A stretch of DNA of 64,000 nt from Micromonospora narathiwatensis (GCF_900089605.1 NZ_LT594324.1:5084001-5148000); one strand, 5' to 3'. Numbered from the stretch's first letter, positions 1-9,107 are shown. Made by a program: numbers and translations. The notes: generated from the sequence alone by a model not told the origin.

Positions 1-302
1 ACGCCGCGGTGCAGGTCGAACTGGCCCGCCTGATGATCTACAAGGCGGCCACCCTGTACGACGCCGGGCGGGACCTGGAGGCCGGCGTCTCCGGCAACAT
101 GGCCAAGTACGCGGCCGGCGAGGCCGCCGCGCTCGCCGTGGACACCGCCGTCCAGGCGCTCGGCGGGGCCGGCATGACCACCGAGTACGGCGTGGCCACC
201 CTGCTCGGCGCGGTACGGGCCGGCCGGATCGCCCCGGTCAGCCGGGAGATGATCCTCAACTTCGTCGCCCAGCACGTCCTCGGCCAGGAGAGATCCTACT
301 GA
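1..302 (+). CDS. Acyl-CoA dehydrogenase, C-terminal fragment (cut by window start)
   Basis: The window opens inside this gene. The frame is open from base 3 and stops at TGA 300-302, leaving about 99 residues. They fit the C-terminal helical bundle of FAD-dependent acyl-CoA dehydrogenases, which oxidise acyl-CoA to 2-enoyl-CoA. The visible signature is QALGGAGMTTEYGV, the Q-x-x-GG-x-G turn that contacts the FAD of the partner subunit, followed by a terminal amphipathic helix. Where short-chain members carry the YEGT-type catalytic glutamate, this protein reads APVSREM, so the base may lie elsewhere. Substrate cannot be told from this fragment. A strong hairpin follows the stop. Confidence 0.85.
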   Translation, partial: AAVQVELARLMIYKAATLYDAGRDLEAGVSGNMAKYAAGEAAALAVDTAVQALGGAGMTTEYGVATLLGAVRAGRIAPVSREMILNFVAQHVLGQERSY

Positions 303-339
303 GGGTGCGTCACCGCACCACCGCGTTGGGCCGACCGGC

Positions 340-379
340 CCGGGGTACGGCGGGTGCCCGATCACCCGCCATACCCCGG
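340..379. terminator. Bidirectional hairpin terminator
   Basis: Arms of 17 bases at 340-356 and 363-379 pair with one mismatch around a 6-base loop. It lies between two convergent genes, the acyl-CoA dehydrogenase and the secreted hydrolase, and can serve both. There is no clear T-run, as is usual in actinobacteria. Confidence 0.75.
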
Positions 380-386
380 GGGTCCG

Positions 387-2180
387 TCAGCGGACGGCCA
401 GCGTGCCGGCCACCGGCAGCGGCGCGACCACCGGCGGGAGCTGCTTCGGCTCGCCCCGGCCCGGCACGCCCCGCTGGGCGAGGGTGCTCTTCGACGCCGC
501 CGCCCGCTCGTCCGGCCACCCGGGCAGGTCCACGAAGGGCTGCGCGTCACCGGTGCACACGGTGCCCTTCGCCGGCAGCTTCACCTTCAGCAGGTACCGG
601 TCGATCGCGCCGGTCACGCAGTCCGAGGTGCCGTACGCGGTGTGCCCCCAGCTGTCGCTGCTGAGCAGCCGGCTGTTCGGCAGCAGCGCCGCCGAGCTGA
701 CCGCGCCCTTGTAGTTGGTCGCCGGGTCCCAGTAGTTGCCGACCACCAGCACCGGCGCGCTGGTCCGCTTGTTGAACGGCCCGGTGTAGGCGTTCTTGTC
801 CCGCACGGTCCAGGTGTTGCGGGCGCACGGCGACGTGGCCCACGCCCAGGCCCGACCGAAGTACGGGGCCCGCTTGTCCTCCGCGGCGGCCAGTGCCGGC
901 CAGGCGTCGGCGCTCTTCGGGTGGTACGCGTCGGTGCAGTCCACCGACAGGAACGTCTCCAGCCCGTTGTCGTACGGGAAGTCGTAGCCGCGCTGCTGGC
1001 GGGCCGTCGCGGCGCGCTGGGCCACGGCGGTGCTGGCGTGCGTCCGAGCCTTCTTGGCGGCGGCCGGGTCGGTCAGCACCAGCAGTTCCTCGGTGAGGCC
1101 GACGATGTCCTGCCAGCCGTACGGGCTGTACAGCGCGCCGAGGGACGCGCCGACGAAGTCGGCGTAGCTGACCGTGAACTGCCCGTAGAGCGGGTCGTCG
1201 ATCACCAGCGGCTTCTTGCGCAGCCGCTTCGCCACCATCTCGTACGCGGTCACCGGGTTACCGGCGGCCGCCAGCGTGCACTGCTTCGCGCCGACCTTGC
1301 CGCACCGGACCAGGATCTCGCGCAGCGCCTTGTACGCGCCGTCGGCGCTGCGCAGCCGGGTCTCCTGGAGCTGGTCGCGGGCCTTGCCCTGGCCGACCCA
1401 GGCGTTCGGGTTGAGCACGCCGTCGACCACGAGGGCACGGACCCGGTCCGGGAACATGTTGGCGTAGTACTGGCCGAGTGCGGTGCCGTAGCTGAAGCCC
1501 AGGTAGGTGAGCTTCTTGTCGCCGACCGCGCGGCGCAGCACGTCCATGTCGCGGGCCACCTCGGCGGTGGACGCCGCGCCGGTCAGCGGCTTGCCGGTGG
1601 TCGAGCACCCCTTGCCGATGGCCTTGGACGACGTGACATACGCCTGCTCCTCGGCCTTGGTCCACGGGAAGGCCACGTTCAGCCCGGCGTACGCCTTCGT
1701 CTGGTCCTTCACCGAGCGGAAGCACTTGACGTTGTCGCTGGCGCCGACGCCGCGCGGGTCCACGCCCACGATGTCGAAGCGGTCGAGCAGGTCGTCGCCG
1801 AGGAAGTACGGCGCGGCGAGCGCGATGCTGGTGCCGGAGCCGCCCGGGCCGCCCGGGTTGAGGAAGAGGCTGCCGATCCGGTGCTTCTTGTCGCGGGCCT
1901 TGATCCGCAGCACCGCGATCTCGGTGGTGGCGCCCTTCGGCTTGTCGTAGTCCAGCGGCAGCCGGACGGTGGCGCACTCGGCGTAGCCGTAGCAGGCGTA
2001 CCAGCCGATCTTCGGGGTCGGCACGCGGTCGACCCGGCGGGCCTCGACGGCGCTGGTCCGGTCGGACGCGGACGGCTGCGGCGTTGCGGCCGACGCCGCG
2101 GTGGCGGGCGCGACAGCCGATCCAGCGAGGACGATGCCGGCTATCCCTGTTGCTATCAGGGACCGGATTGCACGTGGCAT
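387..2180 (-). CDS. Secreted alpha/beta hydrolase, tripeptidyl aminopeptidase (SlpD/TAP) family
   Basis: A 597-residue exported serine hydrolase. Residues 1-32 form a signal peptide (Arg at 3 and 6, hydrophobic core, Ala-rich cleavage site). The alpha/beta-hydrolase core shows the oxyanion segment NPGGPGGSG (108-116) and the nucleophile elbow GFSYG with Ser230. Asp485 (YWDP) and His513 (SWGH) sit in the C-terminal TAP-like domain and complete the triad. Family members (Streptomyces Slp/Tap proteases) remove N-terminal tripeptides outside the cell, so a nutritional peptidase role is likely; the substrate is inferred. The ATG is chosen because GGAAGG lies just upstream. It is monocistronic between two hairpin or spacer regions. 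Confidence 0.88.
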   Translation of the reverse strand: MPRAIRSLIATGIAGIVLAGSAVAPATAASAATPQPSASDRTSAVEARRVDRVPTPKIGWYACYGYAECATVRLPLDYDKPKGATTEIAVLRIKARDKKHRIGSLFLNPGGPGGSGTSIALAAPYFLGDDLLDRFDIVGVDPRGVGASDNVKCFRSVKDQTKAYAGLNVAFPWTKAEEQAYVTSSKAIGKGCSTTGKPLTGAASTAEVARDMDVLRRAVGDKKLTYLGFSYGTALGQYYANMFPDRVRALVVDGVLNPNAWVGQGKARDQLQETRLRSADGAYKALREILVRCGKVGAKQCTLAAAGNPVTAYEMVAKRLRKKPLVIDDPLYGQFTVSYADFVGASLGALYSPYGWQDIVGLTEELLVLTDPAAAKKARTHASTAVAQRAATARQQRGYDFPYDNGLETFLSVDCTDAYHPKSADAWPALAAAEDKRAPYFGRAWAWATSPCARNTWTVRDKNAYTGPFNKRTSAPVLVVGNYWDPATNYKGAVSSAALLPNSRLLSSDSWGHTAYGTSDCVTGAIDRYLLKVKLPAKGTVCTGDAQPFVDLPGWPDERAAASKSTLAQRGVPGRGEPKQLPPVVAPLPVAGTLAVR

Positions 2181-2353
2181 GTGGACGCCTTCCGGTGGGG
2201 AACGGGTCGGTCGAGGAGACTCGACCCCGTCACTCTAGGGAGCATCGCCAACGAAGGCCGTCCGTCAAACGCGGGTCAGTACGACAAACCACCCGCTGAT
2301 GTAACGAAATCTTCTTGCTCGACGCTTTTTGCGAGACACGGCTCGAGAGTCGG

Positions 2354-2818
2354 CTATCCGACTCCGACGAACCAGGAGGGCGTCGGGCGCGGGCCGGTGC
2401 CGCTCCCCTCGAACGCGGGCGCGTACGCGTCGGCGACCCGCCAGCCGGCCTCGCCCTCGGCCAGCAGCAGGAACCCGTCGAACTCGCTGTACGGGACGCC
2501 GATTCCCCACACCTCACCGGCGTCCACGGTGACCTTCTTCAATCCGCAGACGCCGCGTGGGTCCGGCTTGGCGGTCTCGCAGTCGCCGACGTACCGGGTG
2601 CCCTTCGGGTAGTTCGCGGTCACGTACCGGGCCATGGCCTGCTCGAACGTGACGCGCTCCACCTCGGACGGCGGGGTGAGGGCAGGCGTCGGACCGGACG
2701 CGGTGGCGACCGGATCGGGCGGGGACCAGGTACGTCCCGGCGACGGTTCGCCCGGCCCGCAACCGGCCAGTGTGGCCACCGTCAGCAGCGCGGCAAGGGA
2801 CCGGGAAACGCGAGCCAC
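2354..2818 (-). CDS. Small putative lipoprotein, unknown function
   Basis: A 154-residue protein. The GTG start at 2818 is supported by GGAGAGGAG seven bases upstream; longer in-frame extensions lack a ribosome site. The N-terminus has a lipoprotein signal ending in the lipobox LAGC, followed by a Pro/Ser/Thr-rich tether. The mature part has two cysteines in short motifs (GDCETA and GVCGLKKV) that may pair in a disulfide, and an acidic/aromatic C-terminal half. I do not recognise a named domain. It should sit on the outer face of the membrane. It is transcribed divergently from the small membrane protein at 2937. Confidence 0.75.
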   Translation of the reverse strand: MARVSRSLAALLTVATLAGCGPGEPSPGRTWSPPDPVATASGPTPALTPPSEVERVTFEQAMARYVTANYPKGTRYVGDCETAKPDPRGVCGLKKVTVDAGEVWGIGVPYSEFDGFLLLAEGEAGWRVADAYAPAFEGSGTGPRPTPSWFVGVG

Positions 2819-2902
2819 GGACGCTCCTCTCCCCAACGAGTTGATCTTGTCGCTATTCAACCCGCACGTCCGTGGCGCCGCCGACCCGGGCCGGGCCGGC
2901 GT

Positions 2903-2930
2903 TTGACAGGCGGCCAGCCTGGGCCATGCT
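2903..2930 (+). promoter_or_regulatory. Promoter of the 129-residue membrane protein, leaderless type
   Basis: A consensus -35 TTGACA (2903-2908), a 16-base spacer and a -10-like CATGCT (2925-2930) end six bases before the ATG at 2937. Transcription would start at or next to the start codon. Confidence 0.6.
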
Positions 2931-2936
2931 TGTCGA

Positions 2937-3326
2937 ATGAGTTCGTTCCCGAAGCCCGATGCGCGAGCCAAGGCCGTCGTCGCGTCGGTGGCGGCGGTGG
3001 CGGCGCTGGTGACGCTGGTGGTCTGGCGCCCCGAGGGCGTCCTGTCGGTGGTGCTGGCCCTGGCGTGCGTACTGCTCGGGATGATCGCCGGAGTGACGGT
3101 GACCGCGGCCCGGCACGCCCCGGCCGGCACCCCGCCGCCGGCCGAGGAGTGGCCGGCACCCGTCGGGTACGAAGTGGACGCCGACACCCTGGAGGCGCTG
3201 GACCCCCGCGCCGTCCGGAACCTACGGACGTCGGGCGGATACGGAGTGGACGCCGACACGCTGGAGGCGATCGATCCGCGGGCGGTCCGGCAGCAGCGGA
3301 CGGCGCACGGGCTCAGCGACCGGTGA
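2937..3326 (+). CDS. Small membrane protein with a tandem 24-residue repeat
   Basis: A 129-residue protein of unknown function. Residues about 12-30 and 36-57 are two hydrophobic membrane segments with a Trp-Arg-Pro turn between them. A Pro-rich linker follows, then two adjacent 24-residue units starting at residues 78 and 102. Each contains VDADTLEA(L/I)DPRAVR, differing at few positions. The repeated tail is acidic and soluble, most likely cytoplasmic. A strong promoter sits directly upstream and the transcript looks leaderless. Its last 14 bases overlap the 3' end of the convergent Ser/Thr kinase gene, an intimate arrangement that may allow mutual antisense effects. No homologous domain is recognised. 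Confidence 0.75.
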   Translation: MSSFPKPDARAKAVVASVAAVAALVTLVVWRPEGVLSVVLALACVLLGMIAGVTVTAARHAPAGTPPPAEEWPAPVGYEVDADTLEALDPRAVRNLRTSGGYGVDADTLEAIDPRAVRQQRTAHGLSDR

Positions 3327-4821
3327 GGGTCGGCACGGCGAGCGCGTCCACGCCCCGCCCCGCCAGGCAGCGATAGCTGCGGTCGGTGTCCGAACCGGAC
3401 GGCGGCAGCACCTCCAGATGCCAACCGGCCGCCTCGCCGAGGCCGCTGGCGAGCTGGAATGTGCGGACGTTGCAGACCTGCTGGACGGCCGGGTTGGCGG
3501 CGACCGCCGCGTGGCCCGCGTCGGCCAGCGTCGCTGGCAGGTCACCCACGGCGTACGTCTCCCAGGTGTGCCGGCCGTCGCACGGCACCCGGGTCGCCTC
3601 GGCCCGGTCGCGGCGCAGTCGTACCGGCCCGAAACACTCCAGCTCGGACGCGCACCGGGCACCGGTCGGCAGGCGTACGCCCCCGGCCGCGCAGCCCGGC
3701 AGGGCCTTCGGCCCGGTCGGGTCGACGATCCCGGTGGCCACCGGCGTCGGCGGCTCCACACTCGACAGGCCGCTGGCGAGCCAGGCTCCCGCGCCGGCGG
3801 AGGCGGCCAGCGCGAGCACCCCCGCGCCGCCGAAGAACCAGCGACGCGGCCACCGCCGGTCGCGCGCGGTCGCGGTCGGGTGGGCGTCCTCCGTCGCCGG
3901 GCGCGGCGCCGGCTGCCCCGTCCGGCCCACGGCGTACGGCCCACCGGTGCTCGGGACACCGTAGAACGGCATCCCGCTGATCGGGGCGCCCCCCGGATCG
4001 AGCGGCAGCGCGGCGAGCATGCCGCCCAGCTCGACGGCGGACGGCCGTTCCCCCGGGTCGTTGGACATGCCGAGTCGCAGCACGTCGATCAGCTCGTCGG
4101 GCACCCCGGGCAGGCCGGGAATCGGCTGGTTGAACATCTCCAGCACGGTGACCAGGCTCGGGTTGCGCTCGCTCTGCCAGCGCGGCGGCCGGCCGTGCAT
4201 CACCGCGTAGAGGGTGGCGCAGAGCGCGTAGACGTCGACCGCCGGCGACGGCGGGCTGTGGTTGAACATCTCGGGCGGCGCGTACGCCGGGGTGAGCACC
4301 TCCAGGGTGACCGAGGCGTCGCGCACCTCGGCCAGCACCGCCAGCCCGAAGTCGGCCAGTACCGCCGGGTTGAAATGGGAGTAGAGGATGTTGGCCGGTT
4401 TGACGTCCCGGTGCAGCACCCCGGCCGCGTGCGAGTGGGCGAGCGCGTCGGCGATCTTGACACCGAGGTCGCGGGTCTCCACCGGGCCCAGCGGCGAGGT
4501 ACGCATCCGCTCCGCGTACGACCCGTCACACAGCTCCATGATCAGGTAGGGATGCCGGTCGACGGTGACCCCGACGTCGAAGAGGTCGACCACATGCGGA
4601 TGGGAGGACATCTTGCCGGCGGCCCGCGCCTCGCGCAGGAAACGCGCCTGGTCCCGCTCGCTGCCCAGCGTGCGATTCTCCACCTTGACCGCGACCTCGC
4701 GCCCCACCGAGATCTGGGTGGCCCGGTAGACGGTGGCGTAACCCCCTCGGGCAAACACTTCCAAATCGGTCAGACCGGGCACGATGGGTAGCCGCAGGGC
4801 GCCGGGCGGGGTCTCGGTCAC
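3313..4821 (-). CDS. Membrane Ser/Thr protein kinase (PknB-type) with outer sensory domain
   Basis: A 502-residue eukaryotic-type kinase. In the cytoplasmic kinase domain (about 17-270) I see the glycine loop ARGGYATVYRA, the ATP-binding lysine K46 in VAVKVE, the catalytic loop HRDVKPAN (H137-R-D139) and DFG at 157-159, so it should be active. A Pro-rich juxtamembrane linker leads to one membrane span (about 329-350). The roughly 150-residue outer part carries several cysteines and a PCDGRHTWETYAVG segment that recalls the 'septum formation' domain family rather than PASTA repeats; that link is inference. The GTG start follows TATTTT-N6, so the mRNA is probably leaderless. The target proteins are unknown. 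Confidence 0.9.
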   Translation of the reverse strand: MTETPPGALRLPIVPGLTDLEVFARGGYATVYRATQISVGREVAVKVENRTLGSERDQARFLREARAAGKMSSHPHVVDLFDVGVTVDRHPYLIMELCDGSYAERMRTSPLGPVETRDLGVKIADALAHSHAAGVLHRDVKPANILYSHFNPAVLADFGLAVLAEVRDASVTLEVLTPAYAPPEMFNHSPPSPAVDVYALCATLYAVMHGRPPRWQSERNPSLVTVLEMFNQPIPGLPGVPDELIDVLRLGMSNDPGERPSAVELGGMLAALPLDPGGAPISGMPFYGVPSTGGPYAVGRTGQPAPRPATEDAHPTATARDRRWPRRWFFGGAGVLALAASAGAGAWLASGLSSVEPPTPVATGIVDPTGPKALPGCAAGGVRLPTGARCASELECFGPVRLRRDRAEATRVPCDGRHTWETYAVGDLPATLADAGHAAVAANPAVQQVCNVRTFQLASGLGEAAGWHLEVLPPSGSDTDRSYRCLAGRGVDALAVPTLTGR

Positions 4822-4827
4822 GGGTCG

Positions 4828-4833
4828 AAAATA
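4828..4833 (-). promoter_or_regulatory. -10 element of the Ser/Thr kinase gene
   Basis: On the minus strand TATTTT stands six bases before the GTG start, the spacing of a leaderless transcript. No clear -35 is visible. Confidence 0.5.
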
Positions 4834-4851
4834 CCCAACGATTCCGGTCGC

Positions 4852-5322
4852 TCAGTGCACCGTGTCAGCCGCCGGTACGGAGCCCGACCCGGCGACGGCA
4901 TCCTCCGGCGTGCCGTCGGTGGCCGCCCGGCGCGCGTCCCACCACAGGCCGACGGCCGTCGCCGCCGCGCCCAGCCCCTCCCAGGCGGCCACCGAGAAGA
5001 ACCGACCCGGGGCCACCTCGGTGAGCACCGCGATGCTGAACACGGTGAACGTGACCAGCCGGAACCAGACCGTGAACCGGTAGAACGGCCGCCATTCGGT
5101 GGCGGCGGCGAGCAGGTAGTAGACCCCCATGTTGAACGAGGCCATCGAGGACGCGGTGAGGAACGTACCGGTGTAGTCGCCGGGGGCCCGCTCGGCCGGC
5201 GTCTCGAAGCCGAGCATGCGCAACTGGGCCTCCGGCCAGATCAGCCCGAGCGCGCCGAGCACCAGCGCCAGCACGCCGAAGACCGCCATCGTCCAGCCGG
5301 CGCCCGAACGCGGCAGCCTCAT
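4852..5322 (-). CDS. Four-span membrane protein, unknown function
   Basis: A 156-residue integral membrane protein. The ATG at 5322 is chosen because GGGGGAGGAA lies directly upstream; in-frame codons further up lack such a site. Four hydrophobic stretches are visible (about 9-30, 53-75, 80-101 and 108-128), with a Pro/Glu segment (WPEAQ) after the first and a polar C-terminal tail. The plan resembles small DoxX/DUF4345-like proteins, but I do not see a diagnostic motif and leave it unnamed. It lies 30 bases upstream of the kinase gene on the same strand; the kinase has its own -10 element. Confidence 0.72.
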   Translation of the reverse strand: MRLPRSGAGWTMAVFGVLALVLGALGLIWPEAQLRMLGFETPAERAPGDYTGTFLTASSMASFNMGVYYLLAAATEWRPFYRFTVWFRLVTFTVFSIAVLTEVAPGRFFSVAAWEGLGAAATAVGLWWDARRAATDGTPEDAVAGSGSVPAADTVH

Positions 5323-5528
5323 GCTTCCTCCCCCACCCGCGACCGCCGACGTGGACGGCCCTCCTCGGGCCCCCACGCTATCGGCCACCCCCGACACCCC
5401 ACATCCCCGGAACCGCCAAACCTGTGCCGGCGGCGCACCCGCCCGCGCCCGGTGCCCGAAGGGTTCACCGAGAGATCGGCCCCCGTCTCCGGAAACCTGC
5501 GCGATCGACGGGCGTGCGGCGGGGTGGG

Positions 5529-8500
5529 TCAGGTGAGCACGAGGCGGGCGCGGAGGGTGTCGGCGGCCGCCCGCTCGCTGCGCTGCTCGGTGGCGTACGC
5601 CAGGCGGACCGCCTCGTCGGCGCTGGCGAGGGCCTCGACCGGGCGGCCACACGCGGCCAGCGCCTCGGCCAGCACGCAGGCCCCGATCACCTGGCTGCGG
5701 ACGTCCTCGGCCGGGGCGGCCACGGCCCGCTGCGCCCAGTCCAGCGCCTGCTCACGCTGGCCGTGGGCGAGCAGCGCGGACGCGTACCGGGCCATCGTCT
5801 GGCGGCGGGAGAAGAGCAGCGACGGGGTGGCCGCCGCGGCCGTGGCGACCGGGGCGAGCAGCCCCACCGCGGTCGCCGAGTCACCGGCGGCGAGCCGGGC
5901 CATGGCGAGCAGCACCCGGGGGCCCACCTGTGCGGGGGCCTGCGGATTGTGCGGCTCCACAGTGGTCAGCACCGAACGGGCGTACCGCTCGGCGGTCTCC
6001 CGGTCACCCATTTCCAGGGCCACGAACCCGCGCAGCGTGCCGGCCATTCCGGTGAGCAGCGGATGCGACGTCCGGTTGGCGTACCCGAGGGCGTCGGTGA
6101 GCAGGTCCGCGGCGTGCTCCGGCGCACCCAGCCCGCGCGCCACCACCCCGCGCACGACCAGCGCGAAACCCTGCCCCCAGTCGTCGCCGACCTCGGCGAA
6201 CTCCCGGTACGCACGACGCGCCCCCCGGTCCGCCTCGGCCAGTTCGCCCAGTTCGGCGGTGGCGTACGCCTCGACCGCCCGAAGCGTGCCGACCGCCCAC
6301 GCCTCGCCGACCCGCTCGCCGAACGGCAGGAACACCCGCGCCATCCGGCAGGCCTCCCGCAACCGGCCGGCGAGCAGCCGGGCGAACGCGGTCGTGCCGC
6401 GCAGCCAGGCCCGCCCGTACGGGTCCTTCAGCTCGGCGAAGAGTCGGGCGGCCCGGCCGAGCACCGCGTCGGTGCCGGCGAAGTCGCCCCGGGTGGTGGT
6501 GACCCAGGCCAGGTTCTGCAACGACCAGGCCTGCCCGCGCGGGTCCCGGGCGGAGAGGCTCACCTGGTAGGAGGCGGCCAGCCGGCTGCTCGCCTGGCCC
6601 AGCCGCCCGGCGATGAAGTCGGCCATGCCGAGCCGGCGCATCGCCGAGGCGCGCATCGCGGGCAGCCCGGCCGCGGTGGCCACCTGCAACGCCTCCTGCC
6701 AGCAGCGTTCCGTCCGGGCCTGGTCGCCGAGGGTCTGGTGGGCCTGCCCGGCGAGCAGCAGGGCACCGGCCCGGGTGGCCGCGTCGCCGGTGTTGGCAGC
6801 GATCTTCTCGGCGAAGGCGAGCGCGTCATGGGGGCGGCCGACCTGGAGCAGTGCCCGGGCGTGCACCACCTGGTCGGCCAGCGGCACACCGTCCCGGGCC
6901 AGCTCGGCGGCCCGCTCGGCGTACTCGACGGCCAGGGCCGGCTCCCCCGAGCGCAACGCGCGGCGGGCGGCCCGGCCGAGCGCGGCCACGCCCAGCGGGG
7001 CGACCGCGCGGGCCGGCGCGTCGGGGCGGAGCTTCACCGCGTCGGCGAGCGCCCCGGCCCGCTCGACGTGCTCGGCGACGAACCCGTCCCGGGCGGCCTC
7101 GGTGAACCCGCCGGCCGGGGGCGCGGCGGCGTCGGCGCTCTCCGGAGCGGCCCAGCGGGCCAGCGCCGCGTGCCGCTCGGCCAGTTCGGCCTTGCTCACC
7201 CCGGCGTACGCGGCCTCCCGCATCAGCGGGGTCGCGAACGCGTACCCGGTGCGGGTGCGGTGCAACATCCGGCGTTGCAGCAGCTCCTCCACGGCCCGGT
7301 CCAGCTCGACCGCGGCCACCGCCGCCGGGCGGCCGTCCCGCCCGACGCGCTGCTCGCGGAGCGCCTCCAGCGCGCCGGCCGGCACGGTGTCGCCGACCAC
7401 CGCGGCGTCGCGCAGCACCGACCGGGCGTCCGGCGGCAGCGCGTCGATCCGCGCCGCGAGCACGGCGGCCAGGTCCCGGGAGAGCAGCCGGCTGCCCAGC
7501 GAGCCGGGGGCGAGCCGCCAGCCGACCGGCGGGTTCCGGTCCGGGCCGGGGGTCAGCGCCCCGCGTTCCATCAGCAGGGTGACCAGCTCGGCCAGGTAGA
7601 AGGGGTTGCCCTGGGCGGTGGCGAGCAGCCGGTCGGCGTCGGCCTGCGCCAGCTTGCCGCCGCCGAGGTAGGTGGTGAGCAGCCGGGCGGCGTCCGCGCC
7701 GCGCAGCGGGGGCAGCGCGTGCACCTCCGCGTCCGCGACCCGGGTCAGCGCGCCGGCGGTCCGTACCAGCTCGGGGCGGCCGAGCAGCAGCACCAGCACC
7801 GGGCCGGTGAGCCGGGACAGGGCCAACCCGAGCGCGTTGATCGTCTCGGCGGTGGCGTCGTGCAGGTCGTCCACGACGATCATCAGGGGCGCCTCGACGG
7901 CGAGCGCGCTGAGCAGGTCGGCGACCGCGTTCGGCACCGCCTCGGCGTCCGGGTGCGCGGCGGCCGCGTTCCATTCGCCGCTCTCGGCGGCGGCGGGGAG
8001 TTCGGCGTACCCCAGCAGGGCCAGCAGCTGGTCGACGGCGACCGGGGGCTGGTCGCCGGCGAACCGGCCCAGCCGCTGCCCCAGCCGGCGCAGCCGCTCC
8101 TCGACAGCCGGCCGGGTGACCGCGGTGGCGGCATCGTTGGGCAGGCCGACCGCCGCTCGGACCAGATCGGCCAGGGGGGCCAGCCGGCGGCGCTCGCCGA
8201 AGGCGGCGCAGCGCACCGAGAGCACCCGGGCACCGGTGTGCGCGGCGTACCGGCCGGCTCCGACGTCGTAGCCGGCCGCGAGGCGTTCCACCTCGGCGGC
8301 GAACCGGGACTTGCCGATCCCCGCCTCGGCGGTCATCAGCAGCACCCGGGGCTCGCTCCGGTCGATCACCTCGGCGAGCCGGCCGGCGACCCGGCCGATC
8401 TCGGTCTCCCGGCCCACGAAGGGGGCCTCGTCGCCGAGCCCCGACCGGGTGCCCGGCGCGTCCAGGAGTCCCAGCAGCTCGTACGCCTCGACCGGTTCGC

Positions 8501-9107
8501 GCTTGCCCTTGAGCCGCAGCGGGCGCAGCGCCCGCCAGGAGGCGACGTGCCGGGTGGCGGCGGCGGTCCGCGCGCCCGCGTAGACCGCGCCGACGGCGGC
8601 GGCGTCGGCCAGCCGGGCGGCCGTGTTCACCGTGTCGCCGATGACCGTGTACTCGATCGCCGCCTGGATGCCGGCGATCACGTCTCCGGTGTTCAGCCCG
8701 ACCCGCAGGCCGAGCGGCGCGCCACCGCCGCGCTCGTCGTCGAGCACCCGGCGGACGGCCCGCTGCATGGAGAGCGCGGCCCGCACCGCCCGCTCGGCGT
8801 CGTCCTCGTGCGCGACGGGCGCCCCGAACACCGCCATGATCCCGTCGCCGGTGAGCTTGTCGACGTGCCCGCCGAAGGTCTTGACCGCGCCGGCCAGGGC
8901 GGCGAGCACCCGGTCGGTGACCGCGCCGACCCGTTCCGGGTCGAGGTCCTCCGACCAGGAGGTGAAGTCGGACAGATCGCCGAAGAGCACCGTGACCACC
9001 CGCCGCTCCGCGGCGGGCAGCGTCGCGGCGGCCGGCAGCGCGGCACCGCAGTTGTGGCAGAACCGCGCGCCGGGTACGGCGACGGTCCCGCACACCGGGC
9101 AGGTCAC
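5529..9107 (-). CDS. Class III adenylate cyclase fused to AAA/NTPase and TPR-like region
   Basis: A 1192-residue cytoplasmic signalling protein. Order: zinc ribbon (C3, C6, C17, C20); class III cyclase domain (about 34-200) with metal aspartates D44 and D88, adenine-selecting K84 and D158, and transition-state N161 and R165, so it should make cAMP; an ATPase region opening with FVGRETEIG (230-238) and Walker A EAGIGKS (261-267); then about 600 residues of Ala/Leu-rich helical repeats of TPR type. This is the plan of the large actinobacterial cyclase-LuxR-like proteins, though no C-terminal helix-turn-helix is evident. The GTG start overlaps the MBL stop codon as GTGA, implying translational coupling. 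The effector sensed is unknown. Confidence 0.88.
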   Translation of the reverse strand: MTCPVCGTVAVPGARFCHNCGAALPAAATLPAAERRVVTVLFGDLSDFTSWSEDLDPERVGAVTDRVLAALAGAVKTFGGHVDKLTGDGIMAVFGAPVAHEDDAERAVRAALSMQRAVRRVLDDERGGGAPLGLRVGLNTGDVIAGIQAAIEYTVIGDTVNTAARLADAAAVGAVYAGARTAAATRHVASWRALRPLRLKGKREPVEAYELLGLLDAPGTRSGLGDEAPFVGRETEIGRVAGRLAEVIDRSEPRVLLMTAEAGIGKSRFAAEVERLAAGYDVGAGRYAAHTGARVLSVRCAAFGERRRLAPLADLVRAAVGLPNDAATAVTRPAVEERLRRLGQRLGRFAGDQPPVAVDQLLALLGYAELPAAAESGEWNAAAAHPDAEAVPNAVADLLSALAVEAPLMIVVDDLHDATAETINALGLALSRLTGPVLVLLLGRPELVRTAGALTRVADAEVHALPPLRGADAARLLTTYLGGGKLAQADADRLLATAQGNPFYLAELVTLLMERGALTPGPDRNPPVGWRLAPGSLGSRLLSRDLAAVLAARIDALPPDARSVLRDAAVVGDTVPAGALEALREQRVGRDGRPAAVAAVELDRAVEELLQRRMLHRTRTGYAFATPLMREAAYAGVSKAELAERHAALARWAAPESADAAAPPAGGFTEAARDGFVAEHVERAGALADAVKLRPDAPARAVAPLGVAALGRAARRALRSGEPALAVEYAERAAELARDGVPLADQVVHARALLQVGRPHDALAFAEKIAANTGDAATRAGALLLAGQAHQTLGDQARTERCWQEALQVATAAGLPAMRASAMRRLGMADFIAGRLGQASSRLAASYQVSLSARDPRGQAWSLQNLAWVTTTRGDFAGTDAVLGRAARLFAELKDPYGRAWLRGTTAFARLLAGRLREACRMARVFLPFGERVGEAWAVGTLRAVEAYATAELGELAEADRGARRAYREFAEVGDDWGQGFALVVRGVVARGLGAPEHAADLLTDALGYANRTSHPLLTGMAGTLRGFVALEMGDRETAERYARSVLTTVEPHNPQAPAQVGPRVLLAMARLAAGDSATAVGLLAPVATAAAATPSLLFSRRQTMARYASALLAHGQREQALDWAQRAVAAPAEDVRSQVIGACVLAEALAACGRPVEALASADEAVRLAYATEQRSERAAADTLRARLVLT

